The notes beneath the pieces were generated by a model that saw nothing but the letters and a program-made list of their open reading frames with translations, made no database searches and had not been told where the DNA came from. Both the position numbers and the translations under genes were made by a program. Source: Lingula anatina (lineage: Eukaryota; Brachiopoda; Lingulata; Lingulida; Lingulidae). Taken from it: DNA of 64,000 bases. The first letter of the stretch is position 1. The number at the start of each line of letters is the position of its first letter. Location: positions 434,001-498,000 of the forward strand of contig NW_019775780.1 of assembly GCF_001039355.2 (NCBI RefSeq). The letters run 5' to 3'. Below are positions 11,101 to 21,786 of the stretch, one piece after another.

Positions 11101-14100
11101 TGCCAGTACGATGGATAAACAGATAGGACTGAATCATTCTGGGACCCAGAAAGATGTACAGTTGGATGATTACACTATATCTGCAAGTCTAGAGCATGTT
11201 GTGATGATGCCTGGACATAATACTTTTTCATTGTCAACAAAGGTAAGACGCTTTATAAGTAGTGTATCACTGTACCTTTTACTGCCAGCTGTTTCTATAT
11301 GTACATCCTCAAAGTTAGGTTTTGATATGTCTAGCTTATAGAATATATGTTGCTTTACTCATTATGCCTTCTTGAACCATAAGTTACTCTTTTCCATTTC
11401 TTTATTGTTTCAGTTGGATGATTTAGGCAGCTACTGTCTGAGTCAATTGTGTGCAGAGGCCTGTCAAATACAGCTAGTGGAATCACTGCAGGAGTTGCTC
11501 ATAGAATTCCAAGTTAAAGCAGATGCATCCACTGTGTGTCTCAAGTCTCCATCTGGTGAGTAAACAACTGTGAAGCATCTGGAGAGGAAACTGCCAACTG
11601 CTGCATCCAAGTTAAAATGCTAAGGGCATGCCTTGTGTAGTGTAAAAACAAAAATTAAAATATTCTCATTCTGATAGATTTGTGTTAATGACAACTCCTG
11701 CAGATGTTCCATTTTTAGAGTTTTTTTGTAAAATGTGTTTGTTTCTATCTTTGAAAAGGTCTATATTGTAAAATGTTTTTGCTTGAAGAAACTTGATTTT
11801 CTCATATGTTACCACCATCAGGGCAAGTACTAGCTGGTTTTGTACAAGAGCTAGAGTTGATTGTAAACCCAGGCAGCTACACAATTCCAGAGGGCGCTGT
11901 TCTTCATGTATCATCACAGACACTACAGATATTTCAGGATGAAGGCCAAAACAAGCTGACATCTGTAACATTACCAGCCTTAAAGGCTTATGAAACATGG
12001 GAACAAAAGATCTTTGTCAAGGCAGCATTGGGGAGTGTTGATGAAGAAGAACATTTGGTAATTGATAATCATTAACAGCTTCCTCCATTACACTACTTAG
12101 CCAGTTTTGTTATATACTGATACTGTGCAGAGACCATCTCTCTGGAAAAATATTATAAAGTATTGCTGCTCCTAGAATCTGACAAAAAATAGTGATGGCA
12201 TTTATATATGGATGGGGGTTTGAATATGATGCTACTTTTCCATATAATCTGGTTCATACTTTTTAACCTAATAACCATCACTTGTGAAAGCATGCAATGA
12301 TTGTTGTGAAAGAACCATTTGTTTTGTTGAAAATGGCTATAGTAAGTGGTTAAGACTGGAAAGAAGAAATAGATTTTTTTTATTATCCAGGTTGATGTAG
12401 AGGGTGACTGGAACAACAGTATCCTATGTCAGAGCTTAACATTCCAGCAACCTTTCTGCTTCAAATGCAAGATGAGGAACACAATCAGCAAGTAAGGACT
12501 GTATCTAGAAAAGAAAAATACTAGTGTTTTTCAAATGTAAAACCTCTGTAAAACGATTCTATTATTTTAGATAAATCTTCTGGCAGACACTTGTAAGTCT
12601 GTGTTTCTGAAAGAATTTCTTTTACTTTTTTTATTTTGCTTCTAGGAGGTTTGTGGAGTTAACAATGACAGCGACCAGAACACTGAGTATCACAGTGAAC
12701 CACACATCTCTGAAGATACAAGGTGTAGCTGATGAAAATATTGTGCCCTTCTACACCGATGCTCCTATGGTGAGACAATAGGAATATATGGTGTCTGTAA
12801 CATAATTAATTATTGAATATTGTGTATGTAGTTTGTACCTGAGCAAGTTGGCAGTTAGCTTGAAAATTGCTTGTAAACCACAGTGACCCGTACTTCAATG
12901 TTGTTTCCATATTGTATGCCAGAGGCACAATAACCAGGAGTCTACAGGACTGATGTAACACATTCTGCTATGAACCTGAACTGGATTCAGACAAGCTATA
13001 AATACTCTGTATAATAGGTTCACCAGACAATGAAATGTATTCACCATTGATAGATAAATATTTGAGGCCTAGTGTCTCTGTGTAAAGGCGTAGATGCAGA
13101 GGATTCTTATCCTACGTTTAACTTTTAGGTGCTAACAGCCAACCAGAGTGCTACATATTTGTGGCAGTTAAAAGAGATCCCAGCTAACATGCAGACACTG
13201 TCTTGTAGTTTGGTATTGGGTTTGCAGGATCCTACTGGCATACAGTGCAATGCTGATTATAATTTCAAGCTAGAAAATGAAGAGGTATTTTTCAAGGGCA
13301 TTTGTTCAATATCGTATGATCAGATGCAGTCAAGTTACATATCCATAATCCATTGGAATAAATCAACATTGAAAGTTGCTTTGAAAAATAAATAAGGGTT
13401 ATTAATTAAACATGTAATATAAAATTATTGTCATTTACCATGTTGGGTGTTACTTTCATTGTACCACCAGCGTTAGCGCTGGCGGTACACATGGTTTTAG
13501 TCCCGTCCGGTCCGTTCCGCCGGCTCCGCCGGCTCCTGCGGCTCCGCCGGCTCCTGCGGCTCCGCCGGCTCCGCCGCCATGTTACCGTTACCGCTTCTCC
13601 TCCTAGACGGTAAGGGCCCCCATACCCATCTCTTGGATTTAGGTCACCTATAATCNATACTGGCAATCTAATTTTTTGTTGATTTTCCTTGTGAAACTCA
13701 AGTGTCACGCAACAGCATGCTATATGCACTTTCTCCTCATCTAATCAGTTCCCCTCTTTTTTTAAGATGAGGTATGGCATGCTGACTTCCATCAGAAGTG
13801 ACTCTGAAGGACCAGTTAAATCAGGGGGCACATGTACTTTAAATGTAGATATCCAGGAATTGGGAAATGCCCACCAGGCAGAGCAGCTGACCTACCAGAT
13901 AGAAGTGGATAAGAAATGTTGGGTTGTTATGGGAAAGACTGCAGGTATGGATTAGCTGTTCATTAGTAATTATTAACACGTGAGATGTGGATTTTTTAGG
14001 CTGTTTTGTGTGAATCCTCAGGTAATGTCATTTTTGTACCACAAACTAAAAGAGTAATGCTGTTGGTTAAGTCAGTTGATCATTGCAATTGCTGAAGTAG

Positions 14101-15570
14101 GTTCTACTATTCCAAAAATTTGTTGCTGCTGTTGCCAATTAATTAAGTGCAAGACTATTCTCACTCATATCATGGTAGAAAATTCAATTTGCATTCTTTT
14201 AAACTACTTTGTATTAAGTTGATCAGTGCATTTGGCGATTTTCTTGGTTCGCCTGTATTTCAGTAAGGAAATGAGAAATTATAGAAAGAAAATGCTTATA
14301 CAATTTGATTAGTATTATCTCAAGGGAAGCTAATTGGCAAACTTTCTTATGAGTTGTGAAAGTAATCAGTAAAATCTATATTTTTGCTTCTTAAACAAAT
14401 TGTCTCAGGCAGAAGTGTAAAGAAAATTGTTATCCAAGCTTTTACTTAAAAGATCACTATGTAATTTGCTCCTTTTAGACAGTCTATTCTGGTAAAATTA
14501 TAATTAGTGTTTTTTGCTCAGACTGTATATGTGTTTATGTTACATCCTAAATTGTTTTTAGCATTGTGTGTGTGTCAGTGTGTGTCAGTGTTTAGTACAC
14601 TATATATGATAAAGTCAAGTTAATTTAAATAGAGTGCCATGGTTATTTTACATGTTATTAAAATTGTTATTGATTTGATCTTTTAGAATATAATTATTTT
14701 TTCTTATAATAATAGGTGAAATAGGTTTACAAAATGGGCGTGGGCACATGTCCCTGAAAGTGGTACCACTCCAGTGTGGTTATATCCCAGTGCCTTCCAT
14801 TAAAATATCAGGTATGTCTTGCATTCAAATTTTGTTATTCTAGGTGTCATAGTGCACTTTCATTGTACTCCCCTTCCTCATATACAGATGCTTGTTGTCT
14901 TAAATTTTTGTGTCTGTCCATGCTTTGATGTTGAAGATATATTATTTTTCTCGATCATTATTATAGTTTTAGACTGTTGTTTCCTGTTTATATATTTTTG
15001 GTATAATGCCTCTAAAAGTAAAGTTGCTTGCATTTTGGTTATCAACTATTATACAATAAAGCAATTTGAGTTACTGAGGATGTTGGTTATTATATAGTGT
15101 TGTATCTTGGGATATTTTTACTTACTTTAACTGATGTGTTTATCTACCTCTTCAATCATGTCATTTTAATAATATTATAATGATGTACTTTGGATAACAA
15201 AATGTCATCTTGACAATTGAATTTTTTGCACCCTTTCTCCTTTGAACATTAATATCCTTTCCTAACATTTAATTTTAGTGTAGAAATAGAATAAAATACA
15301 TAATTTGCACTTGTCACTATAAAGAAATGTTATCATCTTTGCAGAAAGAATGGAAATACTGCATTAACTGTATTGCTTACATGGATTTGTGTTCGTGTCT
15401 GAGAGAGAAAGATGTCAAATATTACAGACTGTTTAAGCCATACAACATTAACTTCTCTTTTTTCAAATACCCTTACAGATGCAGGAAATCCAGGTGAATT
15501 CAGTGAAAGAAAAAGCCACCATGTATTTGATGCCAGTGCAGCACAATGTGTCACAGTGGAAATGTCATAA
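5119..15570 (+). CDS. TRAPPC10: Trafficking protein particle complex subunit 10 (TRAPPC10/Trs130), complete
   Basis: Twenty-two exons: 5119-5143, 5459-5540, 5825-5966, 6188-6381, 6849-7044, 7219-7330, 7514-7601, 7769-7928, 8441-8587, 8900-9082, 9312-9403, 9859-9999, 10434-10537, 10773-11242, 11414-11555, 11822-12057, 12391-12491, 12646-12769, 13129-13284, 13767-13944, 14716-14811, 15479-15570. They total 3,261 nt: 1,086 residues plus TAA, with every phase joining. The human protein is about 1,259 residues. Diagnostic segments: MEKRPIITCYGDQ at the N-terminus, GISDWMIVVVTHD and LPRTNVYDKVKNDFCGKYADR (residues about 106-147), QEELAFMFEMLG and QYDELDALFSQ (about 213-243), LDLRSYLFSRQC (about 290), LACWVFLSCMETLQ, GRMRSAKRIGQDLADFYM (about 456-474), then beta-rich C-terminal half. 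Known role: subunit of TRAPPII, which activates Rab11/Ypt31-type GTPases at the late Golgi. The start rests on a good Kozak A at -3 and homology of the tiny first exon. Confidence 0.96.
6517..6541. repeat. Near-perfect 25-bp palindrome in TRAPPC10 intron
   Basis: Twelve-base arms (taaagcctagcc / ggctaggcttta) separated by one base, just inside the intron at 6382-6848. It lies about 95 bp upstream of a second, longer hairpin in the same intron. Confidence 0.85.
6636..6696. repeat. Perfect 28-bp inverted repeat (hairpin) in TRAPPC10 intron
   Basis: The arms 6636-6663 and 6669-6696 are exact reverse complements, starting acaatatcaatcaatacc, around a five-A loop. The segment is flanked by AT-rich low-complexity DNA (tatata runs on the left, poly-A on the right). 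It could be the remnant of a very short foldback/MITE element or a cruciform-forming palindrome. The stem is as long as a small-RNA precursor stem, but perfect pairing argues against an ordinary microRNA. Confidence 0.9.
10000..10433 (+). other. TRAPPC10: Candidate U12-type (minor spliceosome) intron of TRAPPC10
   Basis: The intron between coding exons 12 and 13 begins GTATCCTTGT, matching the U12 donor consensus (A/G)TATCCTT at every position. Near its end, atcctttac sits about a dozen bases before the terminal CAG, where a U12 branch site (TCCTTRAY) is expected. The coding frame joins correctly only with this pair (AA|A, giving SKYLR). The following intron starts GTATCCGTGG, one base off consensus, but has no equally good branch site. 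Confidence 0.7.
13461..13620. repeat. GC-rich block with minisatellite and hairpin in TRAPPC10 intron
   Basis: A sharply GC-rich island inside the AT-rich intron 13285-13766. It opens with a 12-bp inverted repeat (13461-13488, one mismatch, loop ttag). Tandem CCGCCGGCTCCTGCGGCT-type units follow at about 13515-13580, ending at a GCCGCCATG. A single ambiguous base (N) lies 36 bp further on at 13656. Both strands stay open through the tandem part only because its period is a multiple of three; I do not regard it as coding. Confidence 0.8.
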
Positions 15571-15805
15571 AATCTTTATGAACTGAGCACTAGTCAGATG
15601 GTATATCAGGAGTTGTGCTTTGTTGACGATCTTGTTAAGTGTTTGACTGTTATTTGAAATGATATGGATATGCTAGAGGTGAGCGGCAAATCCCCAAGAA
15701 CTGTTTTATTTTTGGAGTTTAGTGTCCCTTATTTACACAGAGCATGAGCATACAATTCCCCTGAGCAACTGAGGTGCCATTTATTTATTTTGAAGTAAAC
15801 AGGAA
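15571..15805 (+). other. TRAPPC10 3' flank / probable 3' UTR
   Basis: This follows the TAA of TRAPPC10. I see no AATAAA signal before the mobile-type pseudogene begins at about 15806. The polyadenylation site is therefore unresolved and could use a variant hexamer. Confidence 0.4.
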
Positions 15806-17206
15806 CTAGCTTTTTTTCTTCCCTTTCCCATGTTGAAGTGGGGATCCAAGATCTGGATTTGTAACATGTGAGTTACACCACATCTTTGTTTTCCAGTTAG
15901 CTATCTTCAAGTGTTCGATAAAGCTAGCTTCAAATGGTGGCAGTTTTGCAGTTGCCTGATCTTTCTTATTTGCTATTTTAAAACGTTTGGATTGAGATTT
16001 GTGTAGATCTTTTTCTATTTTATCATACAGCAGAGCCACTAGTTTTCGTGCTTCATCAGTGGCACCATCTTTAGCACATTGGCCCATCATTTTTAGGTCC
16101 TACAAACTCTCTGCCTCTTTCTTTTGGGTAGCCTTCATGACTGCTCTCTTCCCAATCCCAAATAAAAAAGAAACAGAGTCACATCCAGTAGTAGCATGCA
16201 CAGCGGGAAGAATCTTGCATGACTCGGAATCAATGGCTGAGCAAAGTGCATGGACAGGTACAAGTTGCTGTCTGTCTGTTGTACTACCAATGCAACTAGT
16301 CGCTATCCACATGAAAGTCACATTTTGCAAGCAAGGAAAATAATACAGTGCAATCTGTATTTATCAGCTAATACAGAATGTAAAACCATCCTTGTGTCAG
16401 CCTCTTCTTGCAAGCTTGAAGCCTGTAGAACCACACCTGTACTCGTGATGGACATCACCCTCTCTCCTTTGGCAAATCCTCCAACAACCAGAAGCCTCTT
16501 ATAAGGGTGGTTTTGCATCCAGTGTGGGGGCATGCTTGATCAGATATGTACAAAGAAACATACCTAGTGACTGTTTGTTGGAAGCTGTATTTAGCAATTT
16601 ATGCTTCATCCCTAACTGTGGTCCATATCTTTGGTCTCTCTCTGCAGTTTTCACTGAATCAGGACAATCACATCTATCAAAAACAACAACAGTGACACTT
16701 GTACAAAAAAACTGCCTGAAGGATTTTAAGATGTGAGGAAGCAAATTCATTAAATGTGTGCTATTTGCCCCCAGACATCATCTGGATTATTGCCACTGCA
16801 ACCTGTATGTACACAACTTCTGACAGGTTTCCACGAGGGCAATCAGGTACTTGCTCACAGAGACTCTCCAATTGGTTTCCTAGTTCAGCTTTATTTGTTT
16901 TCCCCATTGTGCCATCAGTACTAAAGATTGATGTCGGCACTGGACCCACGGAATAACTTGGGATTGTTTCTCTGGAAACATCTCCTTGACTCATAGACAG
17001 TGATAAGTCTCTGCAGAAAACATTCTCTGGATTTAGTGTCCCTTATATCACTGTGGATCCCAATTTGAATTTAGCCTTTCTTATCACGTCTGCAAATAAT
17101 CTTAATTGTGATTTGCTGATTGTACTATTAAAGATGACTGAGCCAGGTTCAAGTATATTTTGGACAAATGAAGCTAGCTTTTCTTCACCAGTCTCCAGGG
17201 TACGTA

Positions 17207-17724
17207 GGCTTCGTTCACATGGAAGGTCTATTTTCTAAAAATCTATTTTCTATTCGCGGTATCTTATGATCACGGTCTGTGCCCTGAATATCCCGCGGCG
17301 TAATTACTGGCAGCGTGAGCCAGTTACTTATACAAAGCTGTAATTAATTCTCGGCTGTGCTCGCATTCTATAAAATCTCATCCTCCGTTGCCGCATCGCT
17401 TGCCATCCGATCATGATGGTTGCACTCGTATCTGTCGTGTGTATAGCTTCTTCATCTTCTTCGTCTTGTTGTTGCACAAAATTGACAAACACATTTTTCA
17501 AAGCAACCGCGACCGCCATTAACTTTCTAACTTCTTACTGCGCATGCGTCAAGGTATCAGAATCTCCTCCGAGCACAGTCGAGAATTAATTACAGCTTTG
17601 GAAGTAACTGGCTCGCGCTGCCAGTAATTACGCCGCGGGATATTCAGGGCACGGACCGTGATCACAAGATACCGCGAATAGAAAATAGATTTTTAGAAAA
17701 TAGACTTTTCATGTGAACGGAGCC
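17207..17724. mobile_element. MITE with about 155-bp terminal inverted repeats (harbinger-like)
   Basis: Left arm 17207-17363 and right arm 17570-17724 are inverted copies with only scattered mismatches. The outermost bases are ggcttcgttcacatgg on the left and, reverse-complemented, ggctccgttcacatga on the right. Flanks are GTA on the left and TTA on the right, fitting a 3-bp T-A-containing target duplication with one later change. Removing the element plus one 3-bp flank makes the surrounding minus-strand reading frame continuous (HTSL | RTLE), which independently fixes both ends. The G-rich tip, CGTTCACA motif and 3-bp target site are typical of PIF/Harbinger-type elements. It is 518 bp long, so it is non-autonomous. 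Confidence 0.88.
17328..17519 (-). CDS. Short ORF inside the MITE, possible relic first exon of a transposon protein
   Basis: 63 codons beginning MAVAVALKNVFVNFVQQQD, with an acidic EDEEA patch and an arginine-rich stretch (MRQRRMRFYRMRAQPR). The ATG lies between the inverted repeats, and the last part runs into the left arm. It occupies most of the unique 200 bp of the element. It looks protein-like rather than random and could be the 5' coding exon of the autonomous parent, retained after an internal deletion. I recognise no domain, and expression is doubtful. Confidence 0.35.
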   Translation of the reverse strand: MAVAVALKNVFVNFVQQQDEEDEEAIHTTDTSATIMIGWQAMRQRRMRFYRMRAQPRINYSFV

Positions 17725-18047
17725 TTAGTAGAGAGGTGTGTGCCAAAGAAGCATGGAGACCAGTAGAAATGTTGATTAGAACATTTGGGTGATCTTCTGC
17801 ATCAAATAGATTGATCAAATTGTTCACTAAATGCCTAGATATTTCTTGCGGATGTTCTGCATCTTTCTTTTTTTATCTTGGAGGCAAACTCTTGTCTGTG
17901 ACCTGTCTGTTTTTCATATCTGTGGCCATCCCATTCACCAAGAAGAATACTGTAAAGAATAGATAAAATGTATTGATGTGTCCTCATATAATAATGATAA
18001 ACAACTGATATAAGGAAGGGTTTAATCTCCTTATGTATACTCTTCAT

Positions 18048-20600
18048 CAGGCTATTTAGGATTAATTAACCTATGTCTTAGTAATCACACATTATTTATA
18101 TTCCATTAAGTATGGTTTCATTTTTCATAATGAATACAAAAAGAACATTATTTATTAAATTTATCTTGCTGAGAACCACTTGTTATTATGGGATGCGACC
18201 TACGTAAAAGAATGATGGGAAATGGCACATTAACAATATTATAAGCAACACATTATTATAGAGGAGACTTGTGTGTTCATTTTTGTTGCAATTTGAAATC
18301 TTATATTTATTTCTCCTAATATCTTACTATAATATATATCTTTATCTAATGAGAAAGTATAAAACATCTCAAATTCTAATTATTTTTGCATGTATAGACG
18401 TAATCTGCATCTGTGCATTGCAAAATGTAATAATGTTATTTTAATTATAAAAGGGTGGCCGTATCAGATTTTGAGGCCATCTTGCACTGAAGTGGTGGAA
18501 TTTTTTTGAAGTAACATATTACAGCATTCTTTATATCAGTATAACATAACATGTAATTTATCACAGGCTTTTCACCTTCATGAAAGATGTGACAAATGTC
18601 CCTAAATTTTAGAGGCGTTTGTTTTTGTGTTTATATGATATACTTTTTTAATACTTATATTTGCAATGGCTGCCAATTTGGATATTGTGTCACTCTTGAA
18701 TTTATGAAAAATATGAAAAATTTTGACATACCCATATGCTAAGATCTTATGAAAATGTTGTTTTAAGTTTTTTGGTTTTTTAATAAGATACCTAAAACAT
18801 TAACAAAACAGGTGGCCACCATGGATTTTGTTTGTTTTCATGTAATGGTTATATACCCTATGGTCATCATGGCTAACTTTGACCATCAGACTCAGCTTTC
18901 AAATGATGTACGGTTTGGGTTTGTGTATACAGGTATAGGGATACTAAATCCAAAAATTTTGGCCTCTTGCTGCTCACCTGCTAGTACTACATGTATTGGT
19001 GCAATATTCTTTGTTTAAACAAAGAAAAGAAGTATTATGAGAATGAAGATATAAGAGTCTGGATATTCATATAATATATTGCTCGCTGGCAGTGTCACTG
19101 CTATCTCTAATATTTTCAAGCTATATTGGGGCCAGGCAACAGCATAAGGCCTTTTTTCTGCATTGAAGTACTCGTGTATTATAATGGCTTTACTGTAGAA
19201 CTCCTTTGTATAACCATATTATTAGTTAATTGAAGGGGATAGACAGGTATAGCGATAATGGGCTTACTCACCATTGGAGCCAGAAGTACGAGGTATGATT
19301 TCATTAAAAAATTATGAAATATCTGTATGTATCCTATAATTTATTTTCCTTTCAGTTGCAAATTGTTATTTACTTGGATTGTAATAAAGCAATCACAGTA
19401 TCATATGAGAGCCATTTCTATAGATAAAAATGGAACGAAACAATGTTTGTATGTACCACAAATTGAAACAATAAATAATGACTTTTATTAAGATGAGCAG
19501 CCCTTTGTCTTTTAGCAATTTTTTTCCGCAAAATTGGACTCTAAAGTTTTTGTATTATAAACCTCAATTTTCAAATACCAGGAATTAGATTTTGATCAAC
19601 TTTTTGGTAATGTTTAGAGGTAAGCTATCCATGTTTGGGAATGCCCCAGAGTCAAATGTTTACATCTTCTGCAAAGCTATTAATCTTTTTCAATTCAAAC
19701 CCTAAAAATGATAAAACCCCTCATATAAAAGTATCTTATGTTGATATTTTCTTCTTAAATGTACAGGAAGACGTGACAGGCTAAATGACTGCCCAGTTAT
19801 TTAAAACAAAATCAGAATACAAAACATTGAATCTGAGTGCTGGGGCAAGTTGAGGAATGATTTGTGCATAGCTCAAATTTCTTGAGGAAAATTCGGGTTG
19901 GCTTGATAATCCTGCATAGGATACCTTCGATTTTTAGGTGTATGCTGCCCTTTTTTTTTTTTTACCAGAATAAGGTAATTGTGTCTTTTTATACATAAAT
20001 TACTACACCAGTACTCCCCTTCTGCTCTTTTGCTGGAAAAGCCAGTGCAGAAAAGTACCTTAAAATTATTGGCTGTTAAAAATATTATAATTGTTACGAT
20101 ATATTATTCCACTGGTAGAATTTTGAATAATTTAAATGAAAATCTGGGATAATAATGCAACATTTTTCATCAATCAACAGCTAGGTTTAAAATTGTTGTT
20201 TACCTTCAAGATATTATAAAGTAATGGAGGTAAACAACAATTTCAATACTAGCTTTTGACAAATTACTTCATGTGTTACGCATCTAATGGATTTTTTTCT
20301 CTGAAAAGATAGGAATATGTTATTTCTAACAAGTGGTAGAATGGGAATTCTTTGAATTTTTTACGATTCCTTTTTTTTTTTTTTTGTAAATAAGAGAACT
20401 CGTTTAGTTAAAATGCTTCTTCAAGATTTTGAGGCACAGTTTTGAGGTTTTTTTTCGCTCGACGAACTTACCGGAAGTAATTGCTAAAAAAATTGGAATA
20501 TGTACACAGACAACAAAAAGAACGAAAAGGTCCTGTGTTTTTTAAAGATAATCGTGCTAATAGGCTTAAAAACACATTAAATTTTATTTCTTTCGCCACC
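18048..20600. other. Intergenic stretch, no gene seen
   Basis: AT-rich DNA without exons I can support. Scattered short motifs resembling each other (gtggccgtatcag near 18455, atggctgccaatttgg near 18667, ggtggccaccatggattttg near 18811, attttggcctcttg near 18957) suggest one or more decayed copies of an unknown repeat. Poly-T runs occur near 19950 and 20370. Confidence 0.5.
20190..20243. repeat. 16-bp perfect inverted repeat with forkhead-type core
   Basis: Arms 20190-20205 (aaattgttgtttacct) and 20228-20243 are exact reverse complements around a 22-base spacer. Each arm contains TGTTTAC/GTAAACA, the core bound by forkhead factors. It lies about 400 bp upstream of the CpG-containing first exon at 20.6-20.7 kb. 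Regulatory use is speculation. Confidence 0.6.
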
Positions 20601-20715
20601 GCACCCCCCCTCTCCCCAAGAAAAAGCACCACAAGAGTCTCTGAGAGGAAGTGACGAAAGTGACGCTCTCCTCGAGCGCACGTGGTAGTAGTTCCAAGTT
20701 GTCGCGGGTGAAAAG
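20600..20715 (+). promoter_or_regulatory. Probable promoter and non-coding first exon of a long unidentified gene
   Basis: A local rise in G+C and CpG in AT-rich surroundings. It carries two gtgacg half-CRE motifs (about 20651-20665), a cacgtg E-box (about 20680) and tgtcgcggg, and ends at a good 5' splice site (GTGAAAAG|GTAAATATG, exon end 20715). No ATG lies between the CpG-rich part and the donor. The next plausible exons on the same strand are at 21729, 22717 and 24295. The transcription start is not defined. Confidence 0.5.
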
Positions 20716-21728
20716 GTAAATATGTTTATACATGCATGTATCCGATACAGTTTTCAACATTCGTTATATCTTGATGTTTGAAAATGTCATTGATTTAATA
20801 AGTCTCGTTAATGCAAGCTCTCTTGATGAAATTGTCATGAGATGAGATTTATCATTTGCATTCTTTTCAAGACATTTGATACATGGCAATTGTCGCAGCG
20901 CTGGAAATGTGAAAGTGGCGAAACACTTGCCTTTGCAATAGATTTAAAAACTTTGAATTAGAAAAAAAAAAAAGACTTTTCATCACAATCAGTATGAAAT
21001 GTGAAACTTGTTTAAAATTGAATCAAGTGGAATTTGAAAAGAGCGGCCCTCGGTTACCTCGTATGCGGTTGACTCGAGGTTGATGTCTGTAGGCTTAAAT
21101 ATATATTAACCAAATTTTATTTAATTTAAAAAAAAGCCTAATAGTATAAAATAATAAATTTAATTGCAACAGTCAGTCCCTGCAAAAATGATTCTGAAAG
21201 ATTGTAAATACATTGAAAGTTTTAAGTTCAATAATCGAAAAACGGTTGTAGCTTTTTTATATATGTAATGTAGGTTGGTTCATGTCAACTGCATGTGGCG
21301 TTATTGGGGAAATAAACATGTGTCAGCTTTTAAGTGGGACAAATAAGCTAAATTAGATGTATTTTTATGGTTATAAATAGTTCTGAGTTCACCCAGTTTT
21401 TTTCCAAGCCTCATTATGCATGTTGAACAAGAGGTTGTCTAACTGACTTTATATTACAGCAATTAAACTGTAGTAATTCCCTAGGGGGAAACAAATGTTA
21501 CATGTAGTTGCTCACAAATGTCATTTATCATACTGTAATCAGGTAGCCTAAAGGCAATTGGTGTTTAATTTAATAAAAGATTTTGAAAAACAGTTTTATC
21601 AGGGTATAATTAAAAATCCCACCAATTATAAAGTCATAGTCTTGTTACTTTAAATGATATTTTTGGTGATTTTTTCCCCTTAAGCTGTGGTTCTTCCGAA
21701 ACAATTATTATTGTTCTTTGTCTTTTAG

Positions 21729-21786
21729 TTGTCTTCAGATCATATTACAGCTAGGGCTTCTCTTTACATTCCTAATTGAACAAAAG
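21729..21786 (+). other. Possible non-coding (5' UTR) exon
   Basis: Bounded by a strong acceptor (tctttgtcttttag) and a consensus donor (CAAAAG|GTGAGT), 58 bp, with no ATG. Order and strand fit the 5' UTR of the transcript starting near 20.7 kb. Splice-signal evidence only. Confidence 0.4.

Larger units (their letters stand above)
15806..18047 (-). pseudogene. Broken multicopy mobile-type gene ('EEADTR…TGCD' family), split by a MITE
   Basis: Minus-strand coding fragments in several frames run in order from 18047 down: ILLGEWDGHRYEKQTGHRQEF; after a frameshift in an A-rich tract, HLVNNLINLFDAEDHPN; the 518-bp MITE; ETGEEKLASFVQNILEPGS and FADVIRKAKFKLGSTV, followed by a stop; then STDGTMGKTNKAEL (16994-16761), LPHILKSFRQFF and VVVFDRCDCPDSVK (16750-16499), SLQEEADTRMVLHSVLADK (16533-16318), HATTGCDSVSFLFGIGK (16330-16100) and a tail to 15806. 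I recognise this layout (a 'DRYxPDSxK' block, an 'EEADTR' block, a 'TGCDS…GxGKK' block) as that of long uncharacterised proteins present in many copies in invertebrate genomes and presumed mobile. I cannot name the enzyme class. Frameshifts and stops show it is dead. Nothing suggests it belongs to TRAPPC10. Confidence 0.75.

Noticed and set aside
13406-13729. Frames with repeated Arg-Arg-Ser or Leu-Arg-Arg over the GC-rich block, and a short minus-strand Ala-Glu-Pro frame starting ATGGCGGCGG
   Set aside because: They come from a tandem repeat whose period is a multiple of three, inside a TRAPPC10 intron; the frames end soon after the repeat and resemble no protein.
18812-19018. 68-codon frame beginning MATMDFVCFHVMV
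   Set aside because: It has no family resemblance and lies in a stretch of decayed repeat-like motifs (gtggccaccatggattttg variants).
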